From JBDZVM01 sp040255675 (GTDB lineage: Bacteria; Actinomycetota; Actinomycetes; Acidothermales; Acidothermaceae): a stretch of 58,984 nt of DNA. The translations under genes and the position numbers were made by a program. Shown one piece after another: positions 40,581 to 49,340 of the stretch. Within the stretch, counting starts at the first letter, position 1, and each line of letters starts with the position of its first letter. The stretch lies in the NCBI GenBank assembly GCA_040255675.1, contig JBDZVM010000024.1, forward strand, positions 1 to 58,984, given 5' to 3'. The notes under the pieces are model-generated. The model was not told the origin of the DNA. It made no database searches and saw only the letters and a program-made list of their open reading frames with translations.

Positions 40581-42500
40581 TCATGGGTAACTGACGACGG
40601 GCACCAGCGTCGTGTTGCCGGGGTTCTCGGAGTTGGCTGGCCCGCCAACTCCGTTGATCACCGAGTTGTAGCCGCCAGAACCGCCGATGTAGATGGCGAG
40701 CAGGTCGTTGAACCGCACTCCTGGCCGTGTCGGCGACTGAAACGCCATGTCGTCGACGATGGTCGCGTCGGTCTGGATGAACACGACGTAGCTTCCCATG
40801 CCGTAACCGTTGAAGGTCTGCACGTCCGGGCTGACCGTGAACGCGGGGTAGCCGAGCTGGTCGCTCGACACGTTCCAGGCGTCCTGGCTTGGCACGTCGT
40901 ACGGCAGTTCGTTCTGGAAGAAGATGGTCTTGCCGCCATTACCGTTCCAGACGACTTCACGCCTTTGGAAGTGCTCGACGAAAAGACCCGTCGCCACGAC
41001 GTTGTCGCCGTTGACGAGCACGCCGGTGTCGGCGGTGTTCGACGTCCAGCCGACTCCTTCGCCGTGGTCGGCCCGCCACGCCCAGATGTCGTCGAGCACG
41101 ACGTTGTCGCTGTTGACTTCGAGCGAGACGGTGGCCTTGCCGACGTGAGCGCCGCCGATCCGGAAGAACACGTCCTGGACGCCGGTCGGATCGTTCGCGT
41201 CGCTGTTGTGGTTGTTGCCCGGCGTCTTGCCGATTTGCAGCAGCACAGGCGAGTTGACCGGGCCGGCGTCGAAGATGATGCCAGCGATGTCGACACCAGG
41301 GGTGTCGGCGACAGTCATCGCAACCACACCGTTTTGCGGTTCGAGCGTGGCAAGGCCCAGACCGAGGACGACGGTGTCAGCCCGCTTCACCTTGATGGTC
41401 TGATCGACGTCGTAGATACCCGGCGTGAACAGCAGGTTTTTCCCGCGCGACAACGCTTCGTTGATGACTTGAACGCTGTCGGACGGGTGCGCCACGAAGA
41501 AGTCATTCAGCGGAATTGACCGGCCGGCAATCGGCCCGCCCGACCAGGTCGTACCCGCCGAATTGTGCTGCGCGGCAGGCACGAAGACGCTGTAGTCGCC
41601 GTCCGAGTCGATCGTGAGGAACGGCCGCTCGCGCGACGCGGGGTTCGTGTCGAGCGTGGTGTACGGCGGGTTCGGGAACGACTGCGCGGGCGCGCCTTCG
41701 ACGCCGGCGAAAACCTGGTTCCACACCGCGTTACTCCAGCCGCCGATCGAGCTGTTGCGCACCAGGAATTGCTGCTGCGAGCCGTTGACGATCGAGTCGT
41801 TCGTGGTCGAGTCGGCGATGAAACCGCCGCTGGAGTAGTGCGAACCGCCGAACGTGCCGTGGCCGCAGTAGTCCATCAGCGAGAAGGTTCCGCCGTTCAC
41901 GGCGACTCGGCGCATCGGCGCGGCTTGCGAGACGGCCCACATTTCGGTGTTGGTGTAGCAGCCGTAACCGAAACCGGGATCGCCCGCGACGTCGATGGTG
42001 AGGTTCGACAGCGAACGCCAGAAGTTCACGAGCGCGTTGCAGTCGCCGCCGCCGAGACCGCACTGGTCGAACACGTCGATCTGACCGTTGATGACGACGT
42101 CACTCGGCGACGAGCCGAGTCCCGCAACCTCGGTGTAGTAGCCGACCTGGAAAACCAGCGGGTTTTCCGGCGTCCCGTACGTGCCGGGCTTGAACAGCAG
42201 CGCGTAGCGGCCGGTGCCGAACTGATCGGTGGATTGCTGGTCGGCGATCGCCTGCACCTCGGCCTGGATTTGCGATGTCGGCATGCTCGGGTCGAAAACG
42301 AGCACGTTAGGGCCGAGATCGGGTTGGCTGGAACCGTGCAACGGCACGGCGCCGGCGACCGTGCTCATCGAGACGGCGGTTGCCGCCGCGGTGACGAGGG
42401 CCGCGGCGACGGCGGCGATTCGCGAACGCCGCCGTGCGTGAGTTCGAGCGCCGGGTCCCCCCGAGGTGAGAGCGCTCTCTTGCCGAATGGAATGGATCAT
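40581..42500 (-). CDS. Secreted right-handed beta-helix protein
   Basis: 639 residues. The N-terminus is basic (RRRSR) then hydrophobic (IAAVAAALVTAAATAVSMS), ending with a likely cleavage after AGA near residue 52, so a secreted protein. The body has repeated short strands (NLTIDV, VVLGLGLATLE, NVVLDDIWAW, TGVLVNGDN) as in pectate-lyase-3/GH55-type beta-helices, and a GYY-TEVAGLG segment. Close relatives in streptomycetes are annotated with several conflicting names, so I do not give an activity. Ends at the terminator at 40511. Confidence 0.68.
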   Translation of the reverse strand: MIHSIRQESALTSGGPGARTHARRRSRIAAVAAALVTAAATAVSMSTVAGAVPLHGSSQPDLGPNVLVFDPSMPTSQIQAEVQAIADQQSTDQFGTGRYALLFKPGTYGTPENPLVFQVGYYTEVAGLGSSPSDVVINGQIDVFDQCGLGGGDCNALVNFWRSLSNLTIDVAGDPGFGYGCYTNTEMWAVSQAAPMRRVAVNGGTFSLMDYCGHGTFGGSHYSSGGFIADSTTNDSIVNGSQQQFLVRNSSIGGWSNAVWNQVFAGVEGAPAQSFPNPPYTTLDTNPASRERPFLTIDSDGDYSVFVPAAQHNSAGTTWSGGPIAGRSIPLNDFFVAHPSDSVQVINEALSRGKNLLFTPGIYDVDQTIKVKRADTVVLGLGLATLEPQNGVVAMTVADTPGVDIAGIIFDAGPVNSPVLLQIGKTPGNNHNSDANDPTGVQDVFFRIGGAHVGKATVSLEVNSDNVVLDDIWAWRADHGEGVGWTSNTADTGVLVNGDNVVATGLFVEHFQRREVVWNGNGGKTIFFQNELPYDVPSQDAWNVSSDQLGYPAFTVSPDVQTFNGYGMGSYVVFIQTDATIVDDMAFQSPTRPGVRFNDLLAIYIGGSGGYNSVINGVGGPANSENPGNTTLVPVVSYP

Positions 42501-42679
42501 TCACCACTGCCTTTCTGGACTGCGCCGGACTTGCCAGGCGCCGAATACCCCCCTGGACGACGGTGGGCGAACGCCGTCCGCCCTTCGCGCTGGCCCCCCG
42601 GGCACACGCGACGCCAGCCGTTCTACCTGGGCGGGCGAGCGGGCGTCAACGGGTTGGGGTTCCGGAACCGGAGATCCCA

Positions 42680-42731
42680 TGATCACGAAACAAAAATGCC
42701 GCTATATAGAGGCACAATTCCTTCGTGATCA
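42680..42731. repeat. Palindromic intergenic element, copy 3 of 3
   Basis: Perfect 10-base arms TGATCACGAA (42680-42689) and TTCGTGATCA (42722-42731). The loop has an inner TGCC/GGCA inverted repeat around TATATA and is 32 bases. The element's right end overlaps the TGA of the HtrA-like gene (42729-42731), so like copies 1 and 2 it touches a gene's 3' end. Confidence 0.68.
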
Positions 42732-43652
42732 CGTGGATGTTAGTTCGCGCGGGAGCGCGACGACGTCCACCAAGGCGCCGTTTCGCCAGACGGTGATTTC
42801 GAGTCGGCGCCCGATCGCGCCCTCGACCATCAACCGCTGAATCGCGGTGCTGGTGACGATGGAGGCGCCGCCCGCCGCGATCACGATGTCGCCGCGCTTG
42901 AGCCCGGCTTCTTCGGCGGGACTCCCCGCGATCACTTGCGCGATACGCAAGCCCGTGCGACGTCCGAGCTTGGTGACAAGCGCCGGTGGCAACGGCGCTT
43001 GCGCGCCAGCGACGCCTAGCCAGGCGCGGCGAACGCGGCCTTGGGTCATCAGCGTGGTGATGAGCTGCTTGGTGGTGTCGTTGATCGGCGCCGCGAGACC
43101 GAGGCCGACGCCCGCGACGGCGGTATTCACCCCAACCATGCGGCCCGCACTGTCGGCGAGCACGCCGCCGCTGTTGCCGGGGTTGAGCGCGGCGTCGGTC
43201 TGGATCACTTCGTCGATGACGCGGCCGGATCGTGTCGGCAGTGAACGGCCGAGGGCAGAAACGATCCCGGCGGTCACGCTGCCCGCGAGCCCGAACGGGT
43301 TGCCGAGCGCGACGACCAGTTGTCCGACCCGAAGCGACGACGCGTCTCCGAGTACGACCGGCGGCGGCACCGGGCCGCGAGCCCGCAAGACCGCGAGGTC
43401 GGACAGCGGATCGCGGCCGATCACATCGGCGGTCACTTCGGCGCCGTCCGCGAAAGAGGCCTCCGCTCGCTCGGCTCCTTCGATCACGTGCGCGCTGGTC
43501 AGCAAGAATCCGTCGGTGGTGATGACGCTCGCGCTGCCGCTGCCCTGACCGCGCTCGCCGCGCACCCGCAAGCTGGCGACGCTCGGCAGCACTGCCTCGG
43601 CCACGCTCACCACGATCGACGAGTAGGCGTCGAGAGCGTCGGGTTCGTCCAT
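42729..43652 (-). CDS. HtrA-like serine protease with PDZ domain
   Basis: 307 residues from the ATG at 43652 (MDEPDALDAYSS). The trypsin-like triad is intact: TSAHVIE (His) near residue 51, DPLSDLAVL (Asp) near 80 and NPGNSGGVL (Ser) near 159. A PDZ domain follows (VIAGSPAEEAGLKRGDIVIA near residue 245). Unlike most HtrA proteins there is no signal peptide or membrane anchor, so it may be cytoplasmic. The frame continues upstream to 43754 with a CPLCENAGC segment that would overlap the CapA promoter. Confidence 0.87.
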   Translation of the reverse strand: MDEPDALDAYSSIVVSVAEAVLPSVASLRVRGERGQGSGSASVITTDGFLLTSAHVIEGAERAEASFADGAEVTADVIGRDPLSDLAVLRARGPVPPPVVLGDASSLRVGQLVVALGNPFGLAGSVTAGIVSALGRSLPTRSGRVIDEVIQTDAALNPGNSGGVLADSAGRMVGVNTAVAGVGLGLAAPINDTTKQLITTLMTQGRVRRAWLGVAGAQAPLPPALVTKLGRRTGLRIAQVIAGSPAEEAGLKRGDIVIAAGGASIVTSTAIQRLMVEGAIGRRLEITVWRNGALVDVVALPRELTST

Positions 43653-43764
43653 GTAACCCACAACGGACGACGCGGGGCGGTCGCATCCGGCGTTCTCGCA
43701 GAGCGGACACGCATTCGGACGGCGTTCCCACGCCGTCGGTACCGAAGCTGGCACCCTGTTGGCC

Positions 43765-45090
43765 GTGACTTCCGACGGGGGGCCGCGACGCGCAGCGCGT
43801 CATCGATCCCCGAATCAGCAGGTGTTTCGGCGTCGCCGCATGGTGGCGATCGGCGTGCTGGCTATCGCCGTGCTGGCTGGCGTATATGCCGTGCACGCGT
43901 GGTTTCCGCACACGGAGCAGGCAACCAGTGCTGAACCTGATCCGCGGCCGACTGTCTCGGCGTCGCTGGCTGTCTCGGCGTCGCCGGTTGTATCGCCGTC
44001 GTCGATCGATTCATCGTCGATCGATTCATCGCCGGCCGAATCGGCGCGGCCGGCCAAGCGAATCACGATCGCGATGGTCGGAGACCTTGAACTGGGCAAC
44101 ACCCCCGTGCTGCCGCCGGATCCGTCGAATTACCTGACGCCGGTGCGATCCGCTCTTGCCGCACCCGTGGTGTTCGGCAATCTTGAAGGCACATTAAGCA
44201 ACGGAGATCCGGCCAAATGCGCGACACCGACTCCGAGCATCTCGACTGCGGGCACTAGCCCCGCAGGTTCATCGTCGTCCGCTACACCGTCAGCTTCGCC
44301 GTCCGTGCGTACCTGCTACGCGTTTCGCGTACCGCCGATGTACGCGCGAATCCTGCGCGACGCGGGGTTTACGGTCTTGAGCAGCGCCAACAACCATTCG
44401 AGCGACCTCGGGCGCCGCGGAATTACTGACACGACGGCGGCGCTTCGCTCGGCCGGTATCGCGCAAACCGGCTTGCCCGACCAAATCGCCGTTGTTGAAG
44501 CGGACGGCGTGCGTGTCGCCGTCGTCGGATTCGCGCCTTATCGCGTGACCACCGACTTGCTCGACGAAGCGGTCGCCGCGCGGCTTATCGCGAAGGCGAA
44601 AACCGAGGCCGACGTCGTGGTCGTCTATATGCACGCGGGTGCCGAAGGTTCATTGGCAGATCACGTCACGGGCAAAGAAGAATGGTACGCCGGTGAGGAT
44701 CGCGGCAACCCGCGAGAGTTCGCGCACGCCGCGGTTGACGCGGGCGCCGATCTGGTGGTGGGGAGCGGCCCGCATGTGCTTCGTGGCATGGAGTTTTACC
44801 GTGGGCATCTGATCGCCTACAGCCTTGGCGATTTCGCGGGCTATCGCAATTTCTCGACGCGTGGCCCGCTGGGATTGTCGGCCGTGCTGCACGCGACGTT
44901 GGGCGCTGACGGTCGGCTCGTCTCGGCATCGTTCACGTCTTTGGTTCTGAATGCCGATGGACGTCCGTCGGTCGACCCGGCGCGTGCGGCCGCTGATTTC
45001 GTCAACCAACTGTCGGCTGCCGATTTCGGCGCGGCCGCGGCGACTATTTCGCCGTCCGGTTCGGTTTCGGTGAAAGACGACCGAGGTTGA
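43765..45090 (+). CDS. CapA-type metallophosphatase-fold protein
   Basis: About 441 residues from a GTG at 43765; a TTG at 43759 is also possible. A basic head is followed by one membrane anchor (VAIGVLAIAVLAGVYAVHAW near residues 27-46), a Ser/Pro linker, and the catalytic domain. Metal motifs of the CapA family are present: AMVGDLELG near 108, NNHSSDLG near 211, GSGPHVLRGME near 334 and YSLGDFAGY. CapA proteins act in poly-gamma-glutamate or capsule processing; no capB/C neighbours exist here. Divergent from the HtrA-like gene. Confidence 0.82.
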   Translation: MTSDGGPRRAARHRSPNQQVFRRRRMVAIGVLAIAVLAGVYAVHAWFPHTEQATSAEPDPRPTVSASLAVSASPVVSPSSIDSSSIDSSPAESARPAKRITIAMVGDLELGNTPVLPPDPSNYLTPVRSALAAPVVFGNLEGTLSNGDPAKCATPTPSISTAGTSPAGSSSSATPSASPSVRTCYAFRVPPMYARILRDAGFTVLSSANNHSSDLGRRGITDTTAALRSAGIAQTGLPDQIAVVEADGVRVAVVGFAPYRVTTDLLDEAVAARLIAKAKTEADVVVVYMHAGAEGSLADHVTGKEEWYAGEDRGNPREFAHAAVDAGADLVVGSGPHVLRGMEFYRGHLIAYSLGDFAGYRNFSTRGPLGLSAVLHATLGADGRLVSASFTSLVLNADGRPSVDPARAAADFVNQLSAADFGAAAATISPSGSVSVKDDRG

Positions 45091-45121
45091 TCGCGTGCCT
45101 CCTCGGCACCGTCGCCGTCAT

Positions 45122-45139
45122 CTGGCAAGGTGGTGCCAG
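45122..45139. other. Small hairpin upstream of MT-A70 gene
   Basis: CTGGCA and TGCCAG pair over six bases with a six-base loop, between the CapA stop and the MT-A70 start. Too short to call a terminator. Confidence 0.3.
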
Positions 45140-45163
45140 CCCCGAACGTGACGTGGAGATGTC

Positions 45164-45874
45164 GTGAGCGCGCAACCTGTCGACGACGCCGTCCCCGTCG
45201 GCGTTTCGTCGAAATCAGGCCGGCCGAGGTTGGCGGCGCCGCTGCGGGTCGACGCGACGCCGCTCGAGTCGCGCCCGTTGCCGCGCGTGCCTGGCGGGTT
45301 TCGCACAGTACTGGCTGATCCGCCGTGGCGGTTTACCAATCGAACGGGCAAGGTCGCGCCCGAGCATCGACGACTCGACCGCTACGACACGATGACGCTT
45401 CGCGACATCTGCGCTGTCCCGGTCAGCGACGTGCTAGCCGACGCGGCCCACCTTTATCTGTGGTGCCCGAACGCGTTGCTGCCCGAGGGTTTGCGCGTTA
45501 TGCAGGCGTGGGGGTTTCGGTACGTGTCGATGCTGGTGTGGGCGAAACGCCGCAAGGACGGCGGCCCCGATGGTCGGGGTGTTGGCTTCTACTTCCGCAA
45601 CGTGACAGAGCCGATTTTGTTCGGTGTGCGCGGGTCGATGCGCACCTTGCCTCCTGGGCGTCGCCAGGTGAACATGATCGAGACGCGCAAGCGCGAGCAC
45701 AGCCGCAAACCCGACGAGCAATACGACGTGATCGAGGCGTGCTCTCCGGGCCCGTTTCTCGAGTTGTTCGCCCGCTACCCGCGCGACGGTTGGCAGGTCT
45801 GGGGTGCTGAGGCTGACGCTTCCGTGACGCCGCGGGGTCGTCGGCACACCGGCTACTCCTGGGACGACGCTTAG
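45164..45874 (+). CDS. Orphan MT-A70 family adenine methyltransferase
   Basis: 236 residues from a GTG at 45164 with GGAG eight bases upstream. The catalytic motif DPPW (in VLADPPWRF) is near residue 52. Other MT-A70 features are YDTMTLRDICAVPVSD, LYLWCPNALL, and the C-terminal KPDEQYDVIEACSPGP segment. The family makes N6-methyladenine in DNA or RNA; bacterial members are often phage- or island-borne. No restriction enzyme is adjacent. A short hairpin (CTGGCA/TGCCAG, 45122-45139) separates it from the CapA gene. Confidence 0.83.
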   Translation: MSAQPVDDAVPVGVSSKSGRPRLAAPLRVDATPLESRPLPRVPGGFRTVLADPPWRFTNRTGKVAPEHRRLDRYDTMTLRDICAVPVSDVLADAAHLYLWCPNALLPEGLRVMQAWGFRYVSMLVWAKRRKDGGPDGRGVGFYFRNVTEPILFGVRGSMRTLPPGRRQVNMIETRKREHSRKPDEQYDVIEACSPGPFLELFARYPRDGWQVWGAEADASVTPRGRRHTGYSWDDA

Positions 45875-46132
45875 GGAGTACTCGCGGCTAACGGCAGGAC
45901 CGAGCCGTGGGGCGACGCTCGACGACCAATTCTGGGTCTTTCATACACGTACAGTCCCCCGTCCCATTTAGGCTTGCGAGTCGTGTATCAGGCTTCTCGA
46001 TGTGCTCTTGCACCTCCGTACCGATTACTGCTACTTTCTCCAGCGTCGGGGGAAGGGCCCCTCCCGGTGACGGTGCCGCCCGCTGAGTCAACTCCTTGCG
46101 CGGCGAACTTCTATCAGTGAGGAGCAGGCTTT

Positions 46133-46567
46133 ATGGTGCGTAGACATTTAGGTCTCCGCCGCAGTCTTGTCACCGCCGCCCTAGCAGTCGGAGCACTGAT
46201 CGGAACCGCAGGTGTGGCGCAGGCTGCGAATTTCGACTGGTATATGTCGGGAGTCCAAACTGGATTCAACTCTCGTACGTGGAACTTCTCAACAAGCGGT
46301 GACGAGGCCATCGAGTCGGACTATTGCGACTGGATGTACCCGGGTGCCGGCGGCACGTACTACAGACTCCAGCTTACGCAGGAGACGGCGTGGTATCTGC
46401 CAGATCGAAACGCTGGTCAGGCGAGCTACGCGTGTGACCAATACGGTGGCGGCTATGGTTATCACGACTTCGGCAGTCAACCGCACGGCAACTACCACTT
46501 CACCTACGTGAAGAGCGACAACCCATACGGCATTGACTACGCGGATGGGTACACGTACTACCCCTGA
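46133..46567 (+). CDS. Secreted Tyr/Gly-rich protein of unknown function
   Basis: 144 residues from the ATG at 46133, with GAGGAG just upstream. A clear Sec signal peptide (RRHLGLRRSLVTAALAVGALIG... to VAQA) ends near residue 31 and leaves a ~113-residue mature protein. It has two Cys (YCDWMYPG and YACDQYGG) that could form one disulfide, and is rich in Tyr, Gly, Asp and Trp, with QYGGGYGYHDFGSQP and DYADGYTYYP at the end. GC content is lower than its neighbours. I recognise no family; the size and downstream ABC genes recall bacteriocin loci, but similarity is not shown. Confidence 0.78.
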   Translation: MVRRHLGLRRSLVTAALAVGALIGTAGVAQAANFDWYMSGVQTGFNSRTWNFSTSGDEAIESDYCDWMYPGAGGTYYRLQLTQETAWYLPDRNAGQASYACDQYGGGYGYHDFGSQPHGNYHFTYVKSDNPYGIDYADGYTYYP

Positions 46568-46578
46568 TTCCCCGAGTT

Positions 46579-46617
46579 GTGGCATTGGGCGCCTTCGTAG
46601 GAGGTGCCCAATGCCAC
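46579..46617 (+). terminator. Long-stem terminator or attenuator after the secreted protein gene
   Basis: GTGGCATTGGGCGCC (46579-46593), loop TTCGTAGGA, then GGTGCCCAATGCCAC (46603-46617): 14 of 15 pair. It sits 11 bases after the stop and 10 bases before the putative start of the ABC ATPase gene. That placement would reduce, not necessarily abolish, read-through into the transporter. Confidence 0.8.
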
Positions 46618-46627
46618 GTGACCGGGT

Positions 46628-47416
46628 TTGACGACGAGACAGGCGGCCACTTCATTGCTGGAAGTAGCACATCTATCGCATCGCTATAGGCGAAATCGCA
46701 CGCTGGCGATTGACGACGTCGACTTCGCGGCCGATGTCGGCGCGCTCGGAATACTCGGCCCCAACGGGGCGGGAAAGACGACGCTGCAACGAATTCTCGC
46801 GACGACGTTGCGCCCGACCGCGGGCGAAGTAAGGCTAGCCGGTAAGAGTCTGCGCGGCGATCTCGCTGGTTATCGACGCAGCATCGGATATCTTCCGCAG
46901 CGCCTCGGCTACTTGCCGCATTTTACGGTGAGCGAGTTCGTCGAATACGCGGCATGGCTCAAGGGACTCTCGCCGCGCGCCGTCCGCGATGCGTGCGCGC
47001 ACGCGCTCGAGGTCTGCGATGTCAGTCAGCAGGCCCAAACCAAAATGAGGGAACTGTCTGGAGGCATGCTGCGACGGGTGGGCATCGCGCAGGCCGTCGT
47101 CAATGACCCTGACGTTCTTCTCCTCGACGAGCCAACCGTGGGTCTCGACCCCGAGCAGCGCAGCCATGTGCGCTCGGTGTTGCGGAAGCTGGCTGATCAC
47201 ATGACGATTTTGCTTTCTACCCATCTGACAGAGGATGTCTCGGCGGTGTGCGCCGAGGTCCTGGTGATCGACCGCGGACGACTGTGCTACCGCGGATCCC
47301 CGCCGGACCTGGCATTGCTCGACGACTCGTCGCGCAGCGAGCTCGACACACCCTTAGAGCGTGGTTACGCCGCAGTGCTACAGCGCAACAGAATGCAACT
47401 CGAGGTGGGCCGGTGA
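46628..47416 (+). CDS. ABC transporter ATP-binding protein
   Basis: 262 residues. All nucleotide-binding motifs are present: Walker A GPNGAGKTT near residue 44, Q-loop YLPQ near 90, signature ELSGGM near 141, Walker B VLLLDEP near 161 and H-loop STH near 196. The start is uncertain: TTG at 46628 and TTG at 46652 are candidates, neither with a good ribosome site. The stop overlaps the next gene's GTG (GTGA). Probably powers an ABC-2-type exporter made by the next two genes. Confidence 0.88.
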   Translation: MTTRQAATSLLEVAHLSHRYRRNRTLAIDDVDFAADVGALGILGPNGAGKTTLQRILATTLRPTAGEVRLAGKSLRGDLAGYRRSIGYLPQRLGYLPHFTVSEFVEYAAWLKGLSPRAVRDACAHALEVCDVSQQAQTKMRELSGGMLRRVGIAQAVVNDPDVLLLDEPTVGLDPEQRSHVRSVLRKLADHMTILLSTHLTEDVSAVCAEVLVIDRGRLCYRGSPPDLALLDDSSRSELDTPLERGYAAVLQRNRMQLEVGR

Positions 47417-48690
47417 GTCGGCTTTTCGCCGTCTGCGCGAGGCGAACCTTGGCGCCATACCTACTTCCCCTGCTCTTGCTGCTGGCTTTCTTTGCCGGCG
47501 TAGCCCAGGCTGATACGTGGTCTGATTCGTGGTACGACGCAAGTTCGCATGCCGAAACGGTTATCGCCGTCCTCGCTCCGTTTTGTGGCGCCCTAGCCGC
47601 GTGGGAAGCGGGCCGGGACAGACGCACGGGGTTCTCCCGGCTGACGACGTCAATGGTCCGCGCTCGCATGGCCGTTGCCGTTTTTCCGGTGGCGATAATC
47701 GTGCTTGCCGGAACTATTGCGTACATGGGTGGGGTCGCTGCTGCCGCGATACACGTCGTGGGCGGTGGGCCACCCGCGATCGGCATCGTCGTGTTGGGCC
47801 CGCTCTGTCTCCTTGCGGTGACGAGCCTCGGCTACGCGCTCGGAACCGTCACCCATCGAATCGCTACCGCTCCGCTGCTGGCCATTGCCATCTACGTGTG
47901 GTTGGCATTCGTGCCGCAGGCCAGCCCAGCATGGGTCGCGCGCTTGTCGATGGTCGACAGCGACTGTTGCGGCGTCAACGAACGGTTCAATCCGACGGTG
48001 TTGCTCGGCCAGTACCTTGTCGTACTCGCACTGACCAGCATCGCGCTCGCGATGCTCACGATGAGGCGCTCCGGCCTCGCATCGCGTCTTTGTTTCGTGC
48101 CGGCGGCGGGCATTCTCAGTGGTGTCGCGGTGGCGACTTTGGTCGCGTCGGGTGGTGCCTTGACGGTAGCGCGCCCCGTGCCTGCTCACGCACCGTGTCA
48201 AGACGGACAACTCGTCACGGTTTGCGCGTGGCCCGAGCACAAGTACCAACTGGGCGCGGCGGTCGCAGCCGCTGACGCCGCTTTCTCGGGGTTGCAGAGC
48301 ATTCCGGGTGTGCCACGGTACTTGTATGAGTACGGTTTGCGACCCCCGACCTCAGCGACGTCGATGGCGATAGGGCTTCCGGCGACCGTGGCGAACGTGC
48401 AAGCTCTCGAACAGCAATTCGCGGAAAATCTCTTGCCGACCCCGCCATCGTGTGCGATGCGGGGCGATATCTCCGCGCCGTTTCCGGGCGCTCGCGTTCG
48501 CGAGTACGTCCGCATGTGGTTGACGCTGCACGTCGATCCGCGTCTTTCGCTCCAGGCGTTCCCGCCGCCTGTCCGGCCCTCGATCGCGGCGCTAGAAAAC
48601 GAGCCGATGGCCGACCAGCTTGCCTGGCTGCGGGCCGCCCTCGCGGCGCAACGTGACTGCACGACCCAGCCGCCGCCGGTTCCGTCTTGA
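47413..48690 (+). CDS. ABC-associated membrane protein with large extracytoplasmic domain
   Basis: 425 residues from the GTG at 47413. One N-terminal helix, then about five more up to residue 255, form a permease-like part. The remaining ~170 residues are soluble and probably outside, with Cys in HAPCQDGQLVTVCAWPEHK, PPSCAMRGD and QRDCTT that may form disulfides. The pattern resembles permease partners next to ABC-2 ATPases in streptomycetes, from memory only. Overlaps both neighbours by four bases. Confidence 0.68.
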   Translation: MSRLFAVCARRTLAPYLLPLLLLLAFFAGVAQADTWSDSWYDASSHAETVIAVLAPFCGALAAWEAGRDRRTGFSRLTTSMVRARMAVAVFPVAIIVLAGTIAYMGGVAAAAIHVVGGGPPAIGIVVLGPLCLLAVTSLGYALGTVTHRIATAPLLAIAIYVWLAFVPQASPAWVARLSMVDSDCCGVNERFNPTVLLGQYLVVLALTSIALAMLTMRRSGLASRLCFVPAAGILSGVAVATLVASGGALTVARPVPAHAPCQDGQLVTVCAWPEHKYQLGAAVAAADAAFSGLQSIPGVPRYLYEYGLRPPTSATSMAIGLPATVANVQALEQQFAENLLPTPPSCAMRGDISAPFPGARVREYVRMWLTLHVDPRLSLQAFPPPVRPSIAALENEPMADQLAWLRAALAAQRDCTTQPPPVPS

Positions 48691-49319
48691 TCGAAACAGC
48701 CGCCTTCGCCCGGTTGGTTGCCTATTCTCGGGCGCGCAAGATGTCGATCGCGATGGCCGTGACGGCGGCGTGCGCGGTGCTGCTCTTCGTGGTCGGCAAT
48801 GAGAGCGTGTCGGTGCCCTCGTTGCGATCGATCGACAATCTGCGCTTTCCCGCGGCTACGTTGATTCCGCTGATCATGGCTATCGCGACCACCATGCACA
48901 CGGCTTGCAAGAGCTACGAAATCGAGGCGACCTGGCCTTTCAAGCAGACTTCGTATCGCGTGTTCCACCTCGGGGCACTGATCGCCGTCAACACAGCGGC
49001 GTTGACGGTTCTGTTCGCCACCCGCGCCGGCTACGACTTCCCGGAAGCCGTGCGCAACTACCTCGGCAACGTGGGCATCGGCTTACTCTTGGCGATCTGC
49101 GCGGGTGGCGGTCGCAGCTGGATGCTGCCGACGGCGTACACCATCGCCGCAACCCTGCTCGGGCGCGATCAACACGGCGCCTTGGCCCCGTGGGCGTGGA
49201 TGATCCAGCCGGCTCGTAACCAGACGTCCTGGGCGATTGCGATCGGCGTCTTTGCGGCGGCCGTCGGGCTGTATGCCGTGTTCGGGCCGCGTTACGAGCC
49301 GGGTAGCGACGAAGTCTGA
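48687..49319 (+). CDS. ABC-associated membrane protein, second permease
   Basis: 210 residues from a TTG at 48687 overlapping the previous stop (TTGA). Five to six membrane segments are visible with a SYEIEATWPFKQTSYRVFH loop near residue 80. No domain assigned; the overlap with the gene before shows it belongs to the same translational unit. Together with the ATPase this makes a three-component transporter. Confidence 0.68.
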   Translation: MIETAAFARLVAYSRARKMSIAMAVTAACAVLLFVVGNESVSVPSLRSIDNLRFPAATLIPLIMAIATTMHTACKSYEIEATWPFKQTSYRVFHLGALIAVNTAALTVLFATRAGYDFPEAVRNYLGNVGIGLLLAICAGGGRSWMLPTAYTIAATLLGRDQHGALAPWAWMIQPARNQTSWAIAIGVFAAAVGLYAVFGPRYEPGSDEV

Positions 49320-49340
49320 GGCGTCGCGTCCAGACGACGT

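Noticed and set aside
40125..42728. Long plus-strand frames opposite the beta-helix gene (40125-41519 and 41565-42728)
   Set aside because: Both cross the hairpin terminator or palindromic element and have shadow composition; the minus-strand gene has a signal peptide and repeat strands.
42646..43911. 421-residue minus-strand frame over the HtrA-like gene
   Set aside because: Arg-rich shadow frame; the HtrA frame holds the catalytic triad and PDZ domain.
46133..46567. Lactococcin 972 family assignment for the secreted protein
   Set aside because: Size, aromatic richness and nearby ABC genes are suggestive, but no family motif could be aligned by eye.
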